Origin: Oscillospiraceae bacterium
GTDB lineage: Bacteria; Bacillota_A; Clostridia; Oscillospirales; Oscillospiraceae
Direction: 5' to 3'
Assembly: GCA_017470325.1 (NCBI GenBank)
Contig: JAFUES010000074.1
Coordinates: 1-15,309, forward strand
DNA: 15,309 bases
Part shown: positions 6,878 to 13,112 of the stretch, piece by piece
Layout of the letters: the number at the start of each line of letters is the position of its first letter
Position numbering within the stretch: position 1 is the first letter of the stretch
The notes under the pieces: generated by a model
The model's input: only the letters and a program-made list of their open reading frames with translations
What the model was told of the DNA's origin: nothing
Databases searched by the model: none
Made by a program: the position numbers and the translations under genes

Positions 6878-8767
6878 TTACAGGACGTCCTTGATTTTTG
6901 CCATCAGCTCGTCATCCAGTTGGAAGTTCAGCGTCTCCCCGCTGCCGTCGGCCATCGGGAACGCCAGCGTACCGTCGGCCTGGACGGGCATCTTCGCGCG
7001 GTGGTGGCCCAGCAATACCAGCTCGTCGCCCTGCATGGCCATTGCGCCGCGCGCCTTGACATAGCCGTCAAAGTCCAGCTTATACTTGCCGGTGCTGTAG
7101 AAGGTCAGGGTGCACTCCTGGCCCTGCTTGTTGGTGGTCTCAGCCGTGCCCAGGATCTTCGGTCCCAGGATCTCACCGCCGCCATAGCCGCCGAAGGATT
7201 CAGCCGCCAGCTTTTCCAGCGTCAGGCTCAGGGACACACCGCCGCCCTTGGGCACCACCAGATAGTAGGCGCCGTTGGCGTCCTGCAGCAGCTTCACGCC
7301 GTTGTTGTATACGCCCACCAGCTTGTAGCCATTTTCCACATTGGCCGTCACGGTGACTGTCTCGCCTTCCTTGGCGGCGTCAAAGCCCATGCTGTCGGTC
7401 ACACCGCCCAGCACGCCCTTGCCGCCCGCCTTGGGCTGCTCCAGCTTGATGATATAGAGGATGTTCTTCTCCGCCTCGGCGCATTCGACCTGCAGCGCCT
7501 CGTATGCAGCTTTTTTATCCGCGATGATCTTTGCTGCATCCTCCTCGGTAAGGCCGGACCCAACAAGGAGATCGTGGAATTCTTGTTCCCCGCCGTACCC
7601 TTCAATCTCACTGTCCGGAGCGATCAGATTGCCGTCCTCGTCCGCTTCGATCTGCCAGACCGTCAGCGTCAGGGCCTCAAGGCCATTTTTGTCGTATACC
7701 GTCACGGGCTTACCGCCGGAAATGGTCCCCTCTACCGCTACGTCGACAGTGGGCATCTCATCACCGCTGCCATTGGCCCGCACAGACAGGCCCGCTGTGT
7801 CACCGCTCAGGTCGCCGCTGATCTGCAGCGTGACCGTACTATTTTTTTGTGCTTTGATATCGACGCCGAACTCGTATCCTTCACCGCCGCTGGCAATCAC
7901 ATCGCCGTCGACCGTGATGGTGATCGTGGAATCTTCCTGTGCAAACGACGTTATACCGGAGCTGCCATAACCATCAGATGTGGCGCTGATACTGCCGGTG
8001 GAAACTTCAACAGTGCCGCCGTTAGAGGCATCGACCGTGACACCGGAAGCATAACCCTCTGCCGAATTGGCACTCACATCGCCGGCGGTGACCACAGCAG
8101 TGCCGTTTTCCTTAGCAGTTATACTAATGCCCGTGGCAGCGTACTTTTCCGAATCGGCGCTCACATCGCCCACGGTGACCGCAGCGGTGCTGCCGTCCAT
8201 AGCATAGACATCGACGCCATCGGCACTACCTGTTGTTGCGACAACGCTCACAGAGTCGGCTGTGACCTCGGCACTGCCAGGGACCGCATTCCCCGTGTAA
8301 TAATCACCAAAGGCGCCTACGCCGACGCCGTAGTAGGCACCCCCTGCTTCAACACTCACATCGCCGACAGAGACTGTTGCACTGCCACCTTCTGAATTGA
8401 CAAAGACGCCGCTCGCGTTATTTCCTTCATTCACGACGCTTACCGCTCCGGTGTTGACTTCGGCGCTGCTGTCCACATAATCGACGTAGACCTCAACACC
8501 GCCTGCCCAGCTGCCGCCTGTGGAACTTATATCCCCGGCGTTGACCGTGACATCAGCTCCTTCGGCTCCCGTTTCGACACTCAGGGCCATCATCCCATCT
8601 GTGTTATCGATGTCGCCCAGGGTTTTGGTGACGCTGTCTTCTCCGCCGGCCGGTGCGATTACATCTTCCGTGACCGCGAAGGCGGAAACCCCACCCAGGC
8701 CAAGCAGCAGCACCAAAACCAGCGCCAACGCCAGAACGCCGCGTAAACTCTTGCTGTTTTTGCTCAC
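6878..8767 (-). CDS. Secreted repeat protein, probable beta-helix surface protein
   Basis: A 629-aa exported protein of unknown function. The N-terminus is a signal peptide: SKNSKSLRG, a hydrophobic core (VLALALVLVLLLGLG) and a probable cleavage site near SAFA. Residues about 78-347 hold roughly nine imperfect 28-36 residue repeats with the pattern GDVSA...ASGVxVxAxxGGTxxVxV, alternating small and beta-branched residues as in parallel beta-helix passengers and adhesins. After an acidic linker, a Gly-rich module with VTVTANVENGYKLVGVY resembles an InlB-B-type repeat, and the final 90 residues look like a small beta-domain. There is no LPXTG anchor or C-terminal membrane helix, so it is released or bound non-covalently. 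The start is a GTG at 8767, 8 bases after AGGAG; the GTG at 8776 overlaps that site and cannot be used. It is a monocistronic unit with its own promoter and terminator. A role in adhesion is a guess. Confidence 0.85.
   Translation of the reverse strand: MSKNSKSLRGVLALALVLVLLLGLGGVSAFAVTEDVIAPAGGEDSVTKTLGDIDNTDGMMALSVETGAEGADVTVNAGDISSTGGSWAGGVEVYVDYVDSSAEVNTGAVSVVNEGNNASGVFVNSEGGSATVSVGDVSVEAGGAYYGVGVGAFGDYYTGNAVPGSAEVTADSVSVVATTGSADGVDVYAMDGSTAAVTVGDVSADSEKYAATGISITAKENGTAVVTAGDVSANSAEGYASGVTVDASNGGTVEVSTGSISATSDGYGSSGITSFAQEDSTITITVDGDVIASGGEGYEFGVDIKAQKNSTVTLQISGDLSGDTAGLSVRANGSGDEMPTVDVAVEGTISGGKPVTVYDKNGLEALTLTVWQIEADEDGNLIAPDSEIEGYGGEQEFHDLLVGSGLTEEDAAKIIADKKAAYEALQVECAEAEKNILYIIKLEQPKAGGKGVLGGVTDSMGFDAAKEGETVTVTANVENGYKLVGVYNNGVKLLQDANGAYYLVVPKGGGVSLSLTLEKLAAESFGGYGGGEILGPKILGTAETTNKQGQECTLTFYSTGKYKLDFDGYVKARGAMAMQGDELVLLGHHRAKMPVQADGTLAFPMADGSGETLNFQLDDELMAKIKDVL
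7727..8536 (-). repeat. About nine degenerate ~30-residue coding repeats
   Basis: Units begin at GDIS, GAVS, GDVS, DSVS, GDVS, GDVS, GSIS, GDVI and GDLS and are 28-36 residues long. They are conserved in the protein pattern (GDVS start, central SGV, terminal VxV) but not strongly at DNA level, so they are old repeats and not a fresh tandem expansion. Confidence 0.7.
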
Positions 8768-8775
8768 TTTGCCCA

Positions 8776-8780
8776 CTCCT
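8776..8780 (-). promoter_or_regulatory. Ribosome binding site that decides the GTG start of the repeat protein
   Basis: AGGAG on the minus strand at 8780-8776 is 8 bases from the GTG at 8767. The upstream in-frame GTG at 8776 shares its first base with this site and would be unusable. Confidence 0.75.
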
Positions 8781-8813
8781 GTCTAATTATTTTTTTGATT
8801 TTGACCAATTTAT

Positions 8814-8842
8814 TTCATATCATACTATTCTCTTACTGTCAA
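8814..8842 (-). promoter_or_regulatory. Sigma-A type promoter of the repeat protein gene
   Basis: On the minus strand a perfect TTGACA (8842-8837) is followed after 17 bases by TATGAA (8819-8814). The leader is short (about 40 bases) and AT-rich. It lies directly after the terminator of the preceding envelope cluster, so the gene is transcribed independently. Confidence 0.65.
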
Positions 8843-8845
8843 TAG

Positions 8846-8871
8846 AAAAAGGGCTGTGCAGCGCACAGCCC
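8846..8871 (-). terminator. Intrinsic terminator at the end of the vanY/lipoprotein unit
   Basis: A perfect 9-bp hairpin, GGGCTGTGC/GCACAGCCC with loop AGC (8851-8871), is followed on the minus strand by five T residues (8850-8846). It lies 17 bases beyond the stop codon of the vanY remnant and probably ended the original vanY gene. Confidence 0.85.
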
Positions 8872-8888
8872 TTAAAAAATATTTGATC

Positions 8889-9039
8889 TTATTCCGCCTC
8901 GTCAAAGACGATCTCGGCTTCTTCGTTATAGAACATGGAGGAATACTCCTCCAGAGTGATGCCCAGGCTGTAGATCTGCCACGCAGTGGCCTCACCCACA
9001 TAGCGGTAATGCCAGGGCTCATAGGGCGCGCCGGTCAGG
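8889..9039 (-). pseudogene. 3' remnant of a vanY-type carboxypeptidase gene
   Basis: These 151 bases match the last 151 bases of the intact carboxypeptidase gene at 10199-10349, stop codon included, with four substitutions (8976, 8982, 8985, 9003; 97% identity). All four are third-position, silent changes, so the fragment still encodes LTGAPYEPWHYRYVG through to the C-terminal VFDEAE but lacks the first 200 residues, the SxHxxG motif and any start signal. Its upstream edge merges with the end of the lipoprotein gene, whose TGA (9035-9037) lies within the repeat in another frame. The remnant is not expected to be translated. Confidence 0.9.
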
Positions 9040-10144
9040 CAGCTCCATTCCTCCGGAGCACTTCATTGGAGATGAAGCGGTACCGCCCATCCTCACAAAG
9101 TCGCAGGGTCAACAGATGCGTAAAAGCCCGGTCTGTAGCCTGCTCCACCGACAGTGCATCTATTGTCAGCGTCACAGTCCCGTCCGCATTGTCCTGGATT
9201 GCCGTCACCTCAGGGAGCGGATTCTCGCCTGGGCCATGCAGACTCTGGATGGGAACGGGATAGGCGTCGGCCTCCGCATCATAGTCTGCGGCGGCGCGGA
9301 CCGCCTCCCGCGTTACATCCAGATATTGAAGCAGCAGATCCTCAAAAATGTCTGCCGGTACCAGGGTGATATCCCGCTGTTCTTCCATGGGCCAGGGGTT
9401 ATCATAATACGCCAGTAGTGTTCCCGTCTCCGCACGATACAGCGCCGGGAACAGCTCGTTCAGCTCGACTGCGGAGAGATCACCGGCGGTCCAGTCTGCG
9501 GTAAACAGATCATGCCCCCGATAGCCCAAGGCTGTGAGCTTTTCCGTCCAGGCACGGCACGGTTCGTCCAGCGGTTTCAATCGGATCATCGCAGTAGGCT
9601 CAATATATCCGTCGTGGTCGCTTTCCGCGGTGTTGTCAGGAATGTCGCAGGTGAAGATCAGATACCCCTTATCTGTAAGCGTCAGCCGGGTCAGGGGATA
9701 TTCCAGATCGTAGGTCACGGCAGCTTTGCCCTCCTGCCAGGCGATGCGGATTATCCGGCACCGGTCTTCCCCAGCGCTGCGGATCAGAACGGTATCGATC
9801 AGACCGCCATCCTGGCAAATACGCACAAAATCTATCGCTGCTTCCGCATCTGATGGAGGCACCTTAAAAAACAGTTCGACCGGTTCCGGGTTGACAAAGG
9901 GGAAGCGTCCCGCCACATCCACGGCTGAGATCCCCTTTTCATCCAGCCGCGCCAAGACGGCCGGGATATCACAGGTATCCTCCGCGCACAAGTCCCTGTA
10001 GCTTGCGGCAACTGCCAGCGCCTGTTGAAGGAATTTGTCCGTCTCTACTTCTTCCCCTCCGGGCCGTGCGGCACAGCCGCACAGCAGGATGGACAGCAGC
10101 AACAGGAACAGGGAAAGCGTTTTCTTTTGTCTCTTTCTTTTCAA
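9035..10144 (-). CDS. Putative lipoprotein of unknown function
   Basis: A 369-aa protein. The N-terminus has a basic stretch (KRKRQKK), a hydrophobic core and a lipobox LCGC with the lipidated cysteine at C24, so it is exported and anchored to the outer face of the membrane. No enzymatic motif was recognised; the body is an alpha/beta mixture with strands such as GYLIFTCDIP and VTLTIDALSV near the C-terminus. The start is TTG at 10144, supported by a GAGG site 8 bases upstream. It follows the intact vanY by 54 bases that contain a strong hairpin. The 3' end is odd: the stop codon lies inside the vanY-derived repeat, so the last codons mark a recombination junction and the protein may be slightly shortened or altered from its ancestral end. 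A sensor or cell-wall accessory role is only a guess from the vanY neighbour. Confidence 0.85.
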   Translation of the reverse strand: MKRKRQKKTLSLFLLLLSILLCGCAARPGGEEVETDKFLQQALAVAASYRDLCAEDTCDIPAVLARLDEKGISAVDVAGRFPFVNPEPVELFFKVPPSDAEAAIDFVRICQDGGLIDTVLIRSAGEDRCRIIRIAWQEGKAAVTYDLEYPLTRLTLTDKGYLIFTCDIPDNTAESDHDGYIEPTAMIRLKPLDEPCRAWTEKLTALGYRGHDLFTADWTAGDLSAVELNELFPALYRAETGTLLAYYDNPWPMEEQRDITLVPADIFEDLLLQYLDVTREAVRAAADYDAEADAYPVPIQSLHGPGENPLPEVTAIQDNADGTVTLTIDALSVEQATDRAFTHLLTLRLCEDGRYRFISNEVLRRNGAA

Positions 10145-10160
10145 TACTGCTTCCTCAAGC

Positions 10161-10193
10161 CATAGAGGGCTCCACAGTGTGGAACCCTCTATG
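10161..10193 (-). other. Long hairpin between vanY and the lipoprotein gene
   Basis: Arms CATAGAGGG/CCCTCTATG plus a 5-bp inner stem and a 3-base loop. The only imperfect position is U-G in minus-strand RNA but C-A in plus-strand RNA, so the structure belongs to the minus-strand transcript. No T-run follows; instead the lipoprotein ribosome site comes 7 bases later. It may be a leaky or decayed terminator, or an mRNA structure that limits lipoprotein expression. Confidence 0.6.
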
Positions 10194-10198
10194 ATGCT

Positions 10199-10349
10199 TT
10201 ATTCCGCCTCGTCAAAGACGATCTCGGCTTCTTCGTTATAGAACATGGAGGAATACTCCTCCAGAGTGATGCCCAGGCTGTAGATTTGCCAGGCGGTGGC
10301 CTCACCCACATAACGGTAATGCCAGGGCTCATAGGGCGCGCCGGTCAGG
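10199..10349 (-). repeat. Direct repeat, intact copy (3' end of vanY)
   Basis: The partner of 8889-9039, offset by 1310 bases, 147 of 151 positions identical. Together the two copies flank the hairpin and the lipoprotein gene. Confidence 0.92.
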
Positions 10350-10948
10350 TCTGTAGCGCCCTCGGGATAACGGAGAATGAAACCATAGCGCCAAGCGTTT
10401 TCCCGCAGCCACTGCTGGGTCCCGGTCCGCTCCTGGGTATTGTCCGTGGCGGGGTAGGCCCCGTCCACGATGTCCACCGCCAGGCCCAGCTCATGCTCAC
10501 TGGTGCCAGGCCGGGCCACGGCCTCTGCGGCCAGGTCCTCCGCCTGCTCCGGGTCCGTGCCGCCCTCGATCAGCCGCTGCACCTGCTGGGCAAACAGCTG
10601 CTCCTGCTCCTCCCGGCTGCGGTAGGCCGACAGCAGCTGGGGCTCATAACCCGCCGCCCGGCAGTCCGCCAGCATGCTTTTCAGCTTGGCGGCGCAGCTT
10701 CTGTCCAGCTTCATGCCGTCGCCCACATTGGCCAGGTGAGGCTTATAGCCGGTATCATCCAGGTAGTTCCAGGGGTTGACCAGCACGACGGTGCGGCTCT
10801 CCAGCCGCTGCTCCTGCCAGCCCTTCAGCCGGGTCCCCACGAACACCAACAGCGCCACGGCCAGCAGCGCCGCCAGGTATTTGAGCGCGCTCCCGCGGCG
10901 TTTTCTCCGGGGCGCGGGTCGATTTTCTGCTTGCATGGTCTGTGCCAT
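10199..10948 (-). CDS. VanY-type D-alanyl-D-alanine carboxypeptidase (M15B)
   Basis: Zinc D,D-carboxypeptidases of this family cut the terminal D-Ala from peptidoglycan stem peptides outside the membrane. The 249-aa protein has a basic N-terminus, a membrane anchor at about 21-40 (YLAALLAVALLVFVG) and an extracellular peptidase domain. Catalytic features: SAYRS with R110, SEHELGLAVD giving Zn ligands H152 and D159, and EPWHYRYVG with catalytic E207 and Zn ligand H210. All key residues are present, so it should be active. The start is the ATG at 10948, 7 bases after AGGAG. It is a paralogue of the gene at 11108-11944; they share long blocks such as WRYGFILRYP. Vancomycin resistance cannot be inferred: no vanH, vanA or vanX is present, and such genes are common in Clostridia for wall maturation. 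Confidence 0.92.
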   Translation of the reverse strand: MAQTMQAENRPAPRRKRRGSALKYLAALLAVALLVFVGTRLKGWQEQRLESRTVVLVNPWNYLDDTGYKPHLANVGDGMKLDRSCAAKLKSMLADCRAAGYEPQLLSAYRSREEQEQLFAQQVQRLIEGGTDPEQAEDLAAEAVARPGTSEHELGLAVDIVDGAYPATDNTQERTGTQQWLRENAWRYGFILRYPEGATDLTGAPYEPWHYRYVGEATAWQIYSLGITLEEYSSMFYNEEAEIVFDEAE

Positions 10949-10989
10949 ATCGTTTCTCCTGTTCTGGCAAGACTGTCATCTATAAATGT

Positions 10990-10998
10990 ATTTTACCA
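10990..10998 (-). promoter_or_regulatory. Possible extended -10 promoter for vanY (10948)
   Basis: TGGTAAAAT on the minus strand is an extended -10 about 30 bases before the ribosome site. The matching -35 region is T-rich and poor (no clear TTGACA), so this is a weak call. Confidence 0.3.
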
Positions 10999-11071
10999 TA
11001 CTCTCCCCGGAAAAAACAGGCGCGGGCCGCAGAATTCATAAATCTTAAGAAATCCGCCGGGAAACGCCAGG

Positions 11072-11097
11072 CCCGGCGGCACCTGTGCGCCGCCGGG
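11072..11097 (-). terminator. GC-rich hairpin after the second vanY gene
   Basis: CCCGGCGGC/GCCGCCGGG, a 9-bp stem with an 8-base loop, starts 11 bases past the stop codon at 11108. The following minus-strand sequence (CCTGGCGTTTCCC) is poor in T, so termination may be partial and allow some read-through into the next vanY. Confidence 0.5.
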
Positions 11098-11107
11098 TCT
11101 GTCTCGT

Positions 11108-11944
11108 TTATCTGCCGCGCCGGAGCGCGATGTATTCCTCCAGGGTCACGTCTTTTTCATAAATGTCCTTGGCAAAGCGTTGGCCCACATAGCGGTAATG
11201 CCAGGGCTCGTAGATGATGCCGGTGATGTCTGTGGTCCCGTTGGGATAGCGCAGGATGAAACCGTAGCGCCAGGAATTTTCCATCAGCCAGCGCTGGGTC
11301 CCGGTCCGCTCCTGCCCCTCGTCCAGGTAGGTATACTCGCTGTCGATGATATCCGCCGCCAGCCCCAGCTGATGCTCGCTGGTACCGGGAGGCGCCACCG
11401 ACTGGGCCGCGATATCCGGTGCGTCGTCCCAGCTGTAGCCCATCTCCAAGACCCGGACCAGCTTGTTGTAAAACAGGCCCTCCTGCATGGCCTGGGTCCG
11501 GTAGGAGGAGCATATGTAAGGCCGGTATCCGGCCTCCTGACAGTCGGCGATCATCCGCAGCAGCGCGTCGGCGCAGAGCGTGGCGATCGACTGATCCTCG
11601 CCGACCTGCCACTCCCCAACCGGGATCACCTCCACAGAGTAGTCCTCGGGTACCGGGTTCCAGGGATTGACCAGCAGCAACAGCTCCAGATGCAGATCCT
11701 CATAGGCGGCCGCCTTCTCCGCGGGCAGCGCGGCCAGAGCCGCCGTATCCAGGTACAGCGCCTGCTCCCGGTCCTCCGTGGCCTGGCGGACCTCCGCCGT
11801 CAGCTCCGCGGCAATGGCGCGGCCCTGAGCTGTGGTGCGCATGTCCCGCTCCAGTCCGAGGCCGATCTGGATCCCCACGCCCAGCAGCAGTGCGAATACC
11901 GCCAGCACGATCATCCATGTTGTATTTTTTTCTTTCAGCTGCAT
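11108..11944 (-). CDS. Second VanY-type D-alanyl-D-alanine carboxypeptidase (M15B)
   Basis: A 278-aa membrane-anchored zinc peptidase with the same architecture as the neighbour at 10199-10948. The anchor is at about 9-30 (WMIVLAVFALLLGVGI), followed by a helical stalk (about 40-80) and a VanY domain. SSYRT gives R149; SEHQLGLAAD gives H191 and D198; IYEPWHYRYVG gives E246 and H249. The catalytic set is complete. The ATG at 11944 is preceded by AAAGG at 8 bases, and that site overlaps the mntP stop codon (TAAAGG), so the gene is probably expressed with mntP. The two vanY genes share their C-terminal halves closely but differ in the stalk and at the C-terminus, which points to an old tandem duplication. 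Substrate preference (D-Ala-D-Ala dipeptidase or carboxypeptidase) is inferred only from the family. Confidence 0.92.
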   Translation of the reverse strand: MQLKEKNTTWMIVLAVFALLLGVGIQIGLGLERDMRTTAQGRAIAAELTAEVRQATEDREQALYLDTAALAALPAEKAAAYEDLHLELLLLVNPWNPVPEDYSVEVIPVGEWQVGEDQSIATLCADALLRMIADCQEAGYRPYICSSYRTQAMQEGLFYNKLVRVLEMGYSWDDAPDIAAQSVAPPGTSEHQLGLAADIIDSEYTYLDEGQERTGTQRWLMENSWRYGFILRYPNGTTDITGIIYEPWHYRYVGQRFAKDIYEKDVTLEEYIALRRGR

Positions 11945-11955
11945 AGAATAAACCT

Positions 11956-12519
11956 TTAGAATGCCAGGATCCCCAGATGCTCCAACAGGATCTTAAGGCC
12001 CATCAAAATCAAGATCACGCCGCCAACGAATTCGGCCCCGCTGCGGTATTTCATGCCGAAGACATGTCCCACATAGATGCCGATCCCGGACAGCACAAAG
12101 GTCGTCACGCCGATCAGCGCCGCCGCAGGCAGGATCCGCACCGACAGGAAGGCGAAGGTGATGCCCACCGCCAGCGCGTCGATGCTGGTGGCCACCGCCA
12201 GCATCAACATCTTCTTCACGCTGAAATCGTCGTCCAGCTTTTCGCCCTCGCTGAAGGCCTCCTGGATCATGCTGATGCCGATGATGCACAGCAGGCCGAA
12301 GGCGATCCAGTGGTCGATGCTGGTGATGAAATGCTCGAAGCGATAGCCCAGCAGATAGCCCAGCAGCGGCATCAGAAACTGAAAGCCGCCGAAGTACAGG
12401 CCCACCAGCAGCACGTGTCTGCCATCCAATTTGTTCACGCTCAGGCCCTTGCACACGGACACGGCGAAAGCGTCCATGCTCAGGCCTACGGCGATCAGGA
12501 AAAGCTCAAGAAAACCCAT
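11956..12519 (-). CDS. mntP: Manganese efflux pump MntP
   Basis: MntP (formerly DUF204/YebN) exports Mn(II). The 187-aa protein matches the family length and has six hydrophobic segments in two homologous halves, each with the conserved acidic helix motif: [10 protein letters not shown] at 12-21 (D16) and [10 protein letters not shown] at 110-119 (D114). The cytoplasmic loop between them is acidic ([10 protein letters not shown]). The chosen start, ATG at 12519, gives a family-like N-terminus directly before the first helix; the only upstream alternative is a GTG at 12543 without a ribosome site. A GGAG site is 10 bases ahead. It is followed after 11 bases by a vanY-type gene. Many mntP genes are controlled by a yybP-ykoY manganese riboswitch or MntR; the leader here is too short to hold that riboswitch. 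Confidence 0.93.
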   Translation of the reverse strand: MGFLELFLIAVGLSMDAFAVSVCKGLSVNKLDGRHVLLVGLYFGGFQFLMPLLGYLLGYRFEHFITSIDHWIAFGLLCIIGISMIQEAFSEGEKLDDDFSVKKMLMLAVATSIDALAVGITFAFLSVRILPAAALIGVTTFVLSGIGIYVGHVFGMKYRSGAEFVGGVILILMGLKILLEHLGILAF

Positions 12520-12544
12520 TCCTGTCCCACTCCAATCTCTCACG

Positions 12545-12573
12545 AGAGTACAACATGTTTACAAAAAAGTCAA
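12545..12573 (-). promoter_or_regulatory. Possible promoter of mntP
   Basis: TTGACT (12573-12568) on the minus strand is followed after 17 bases by TACTCT (12550-12545). The -35 is good and the -10 weak, which would fit a regulated promoter. It is back to back with the promoter of the flavoprotein gene. Confidence 0.4.
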
Positions 12574-12583
12574 GAAAAGCGCC

Positions 12584-12612
12584 TTGTAAGATCCTGGCTG
12601 CTGCGGTAGAAT
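12584..12612 (+). promoter_or_regulatory. Sigma-A type promoter of the PNPOx-like gene
   Basis: TTGTAA (12584-12589), 17 bases, then TAGAAT (12607-12612). AAAGGAG at 12628-12634 lies 8 bases before the ATG at 12643, so the leader is short. Confidence 0.65.
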
Positions 12613-12642
12613 CAGGACAGAAACGCGAAAGGAGCGTCCCTC

Positions 12643-13035
12643 ATGCAGGAAACCTATGATTTTTTGAAGCAGGCCGGGACTTATTACCTGGCCACATGTG
12701 AAAACGGACAGCCCAGGGTCCGGCCCTTTGGCACGATCCACCTGTACCAGGGCCGGCTGTACATCCAGACCGGCAAGGTCAAGGCTGTGTCCCGCCAGCT
12801 GCACGCCAACCCCAAGCTGGAGATCTGCGCTATGCTGGGCGGTCGCTGGCTGCGGCTGGAGGCCACCGCCGTGGAGGACGACAGCCGGGAGGCCCGCGTC
12901 AGCATGCTGGAGGCCTACCCCTCCCTGCAGGCCATGTATTCCCCCGACGACGGCAACACGGAGGTCTGGTATCTGCGCAACGCCACCGCCACCTTCTCCT
13001 CCTTTACCGAGCCGCCGAAGACCGTTAAGTTCTGA
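12643..13035 (+). CDS. Pyridoxamine 5'-phosphate oxidase-like FMN-binding protein
   Basis: A 130-aa split-barrel flavoprotein of the PNPOx-like superfamily. The N-terminal helix and first strands (YDFLKQAGTYYLATCENGQPRVRPF, about 5-29) are the family signature, followed by GRLYIQTGKVKAVSRQLHANPKLEICAM at 37-64, where FMN phosphate contacts usually occur, and a conserved C-terminal strand with WYLRNATATFSS. These small proteins bind FMN or F420 as dimers and act as reductases of uncertain substrates, including nitroimidazoles in the Nim subgroup; I cannot place it in one. It is a single-gene transcription unit between its own promoter and terminator. The ATG at 12643 has an AAAGGAG site at ideal spacing. 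Confidence 0.88.
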   Translation: MQETYDFLKQAGTYYLATCENGQPRVRPFGTIHLYQGRLYIQTGKVKAVSRQLHANPKLEICAMLGGRWLRLEATAVEDDSREARVSMLEAYPSLQAMYSPDDGNTEVWYLRNATATFSSFTEPPKTVKF

Positions 13036-13048
13036 TTTGCAGCGGATG

Positions 13049-13100
13049 AAACGCGCCCAGGTTCTCGATCCTGAACCTGGGCGCGTTTCCTTGTTCTTGT
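13049..13100 (+). terminator. Strong intrinsic terminator after the PNPOx-like gene
   Basis: A perfect 16-bp inverted repeat (13049-13064 and 13073-13088) with an 8-base loop is followed on the plus strand by the T-rich CCTTGTTCTTGT. It lies 13 bases after the stop codon and between two convergent genes, so it may also stop minus-strand transcription from the RraA-like gene. Confidence 0.85.
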
Positions 13101-13112
13101 TCCCTTCGGCGC

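Noticed and set aside
6824..8395. 523-aa plus-strand open frame starting at the end of the 111-aa gene
   Set aside because: It begins inside a terminator hairpin and runs antisense to the repeat protein; its repetitiveness only mirrors the real repeats.
6832..8871. Inverted hairpins as recombination sites of an invertible promoter or gene
   Set aside because: Each hairpin is itself a near-palindrome with terminator features, no recombinase gene is nearby, and the gene has normal fixed promoter and terminator positions.
8825..9022. 65-aa open frame over the vanY remnant
   Set aside because: It is in a different frame from the vanY coding sequence and crosses the terminator; the coding signal is the vanY frame.
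10199..11944. Glycopeptide resistance locus
   Set aside because: Only vanY-like peptidases are present; no ligase, vanH, vanX or two-component pair is found, and such peptidases are ordinary wall enzymes in Clostridia.
12520..12642. yybP-ykoY manganese riboswitch upstream of mntP
   Set aside because: The interval is 123 bases and holds two divergent promoters; the leader left for mntP is about 20 bases, and no riboswitch-like stem set is seen.
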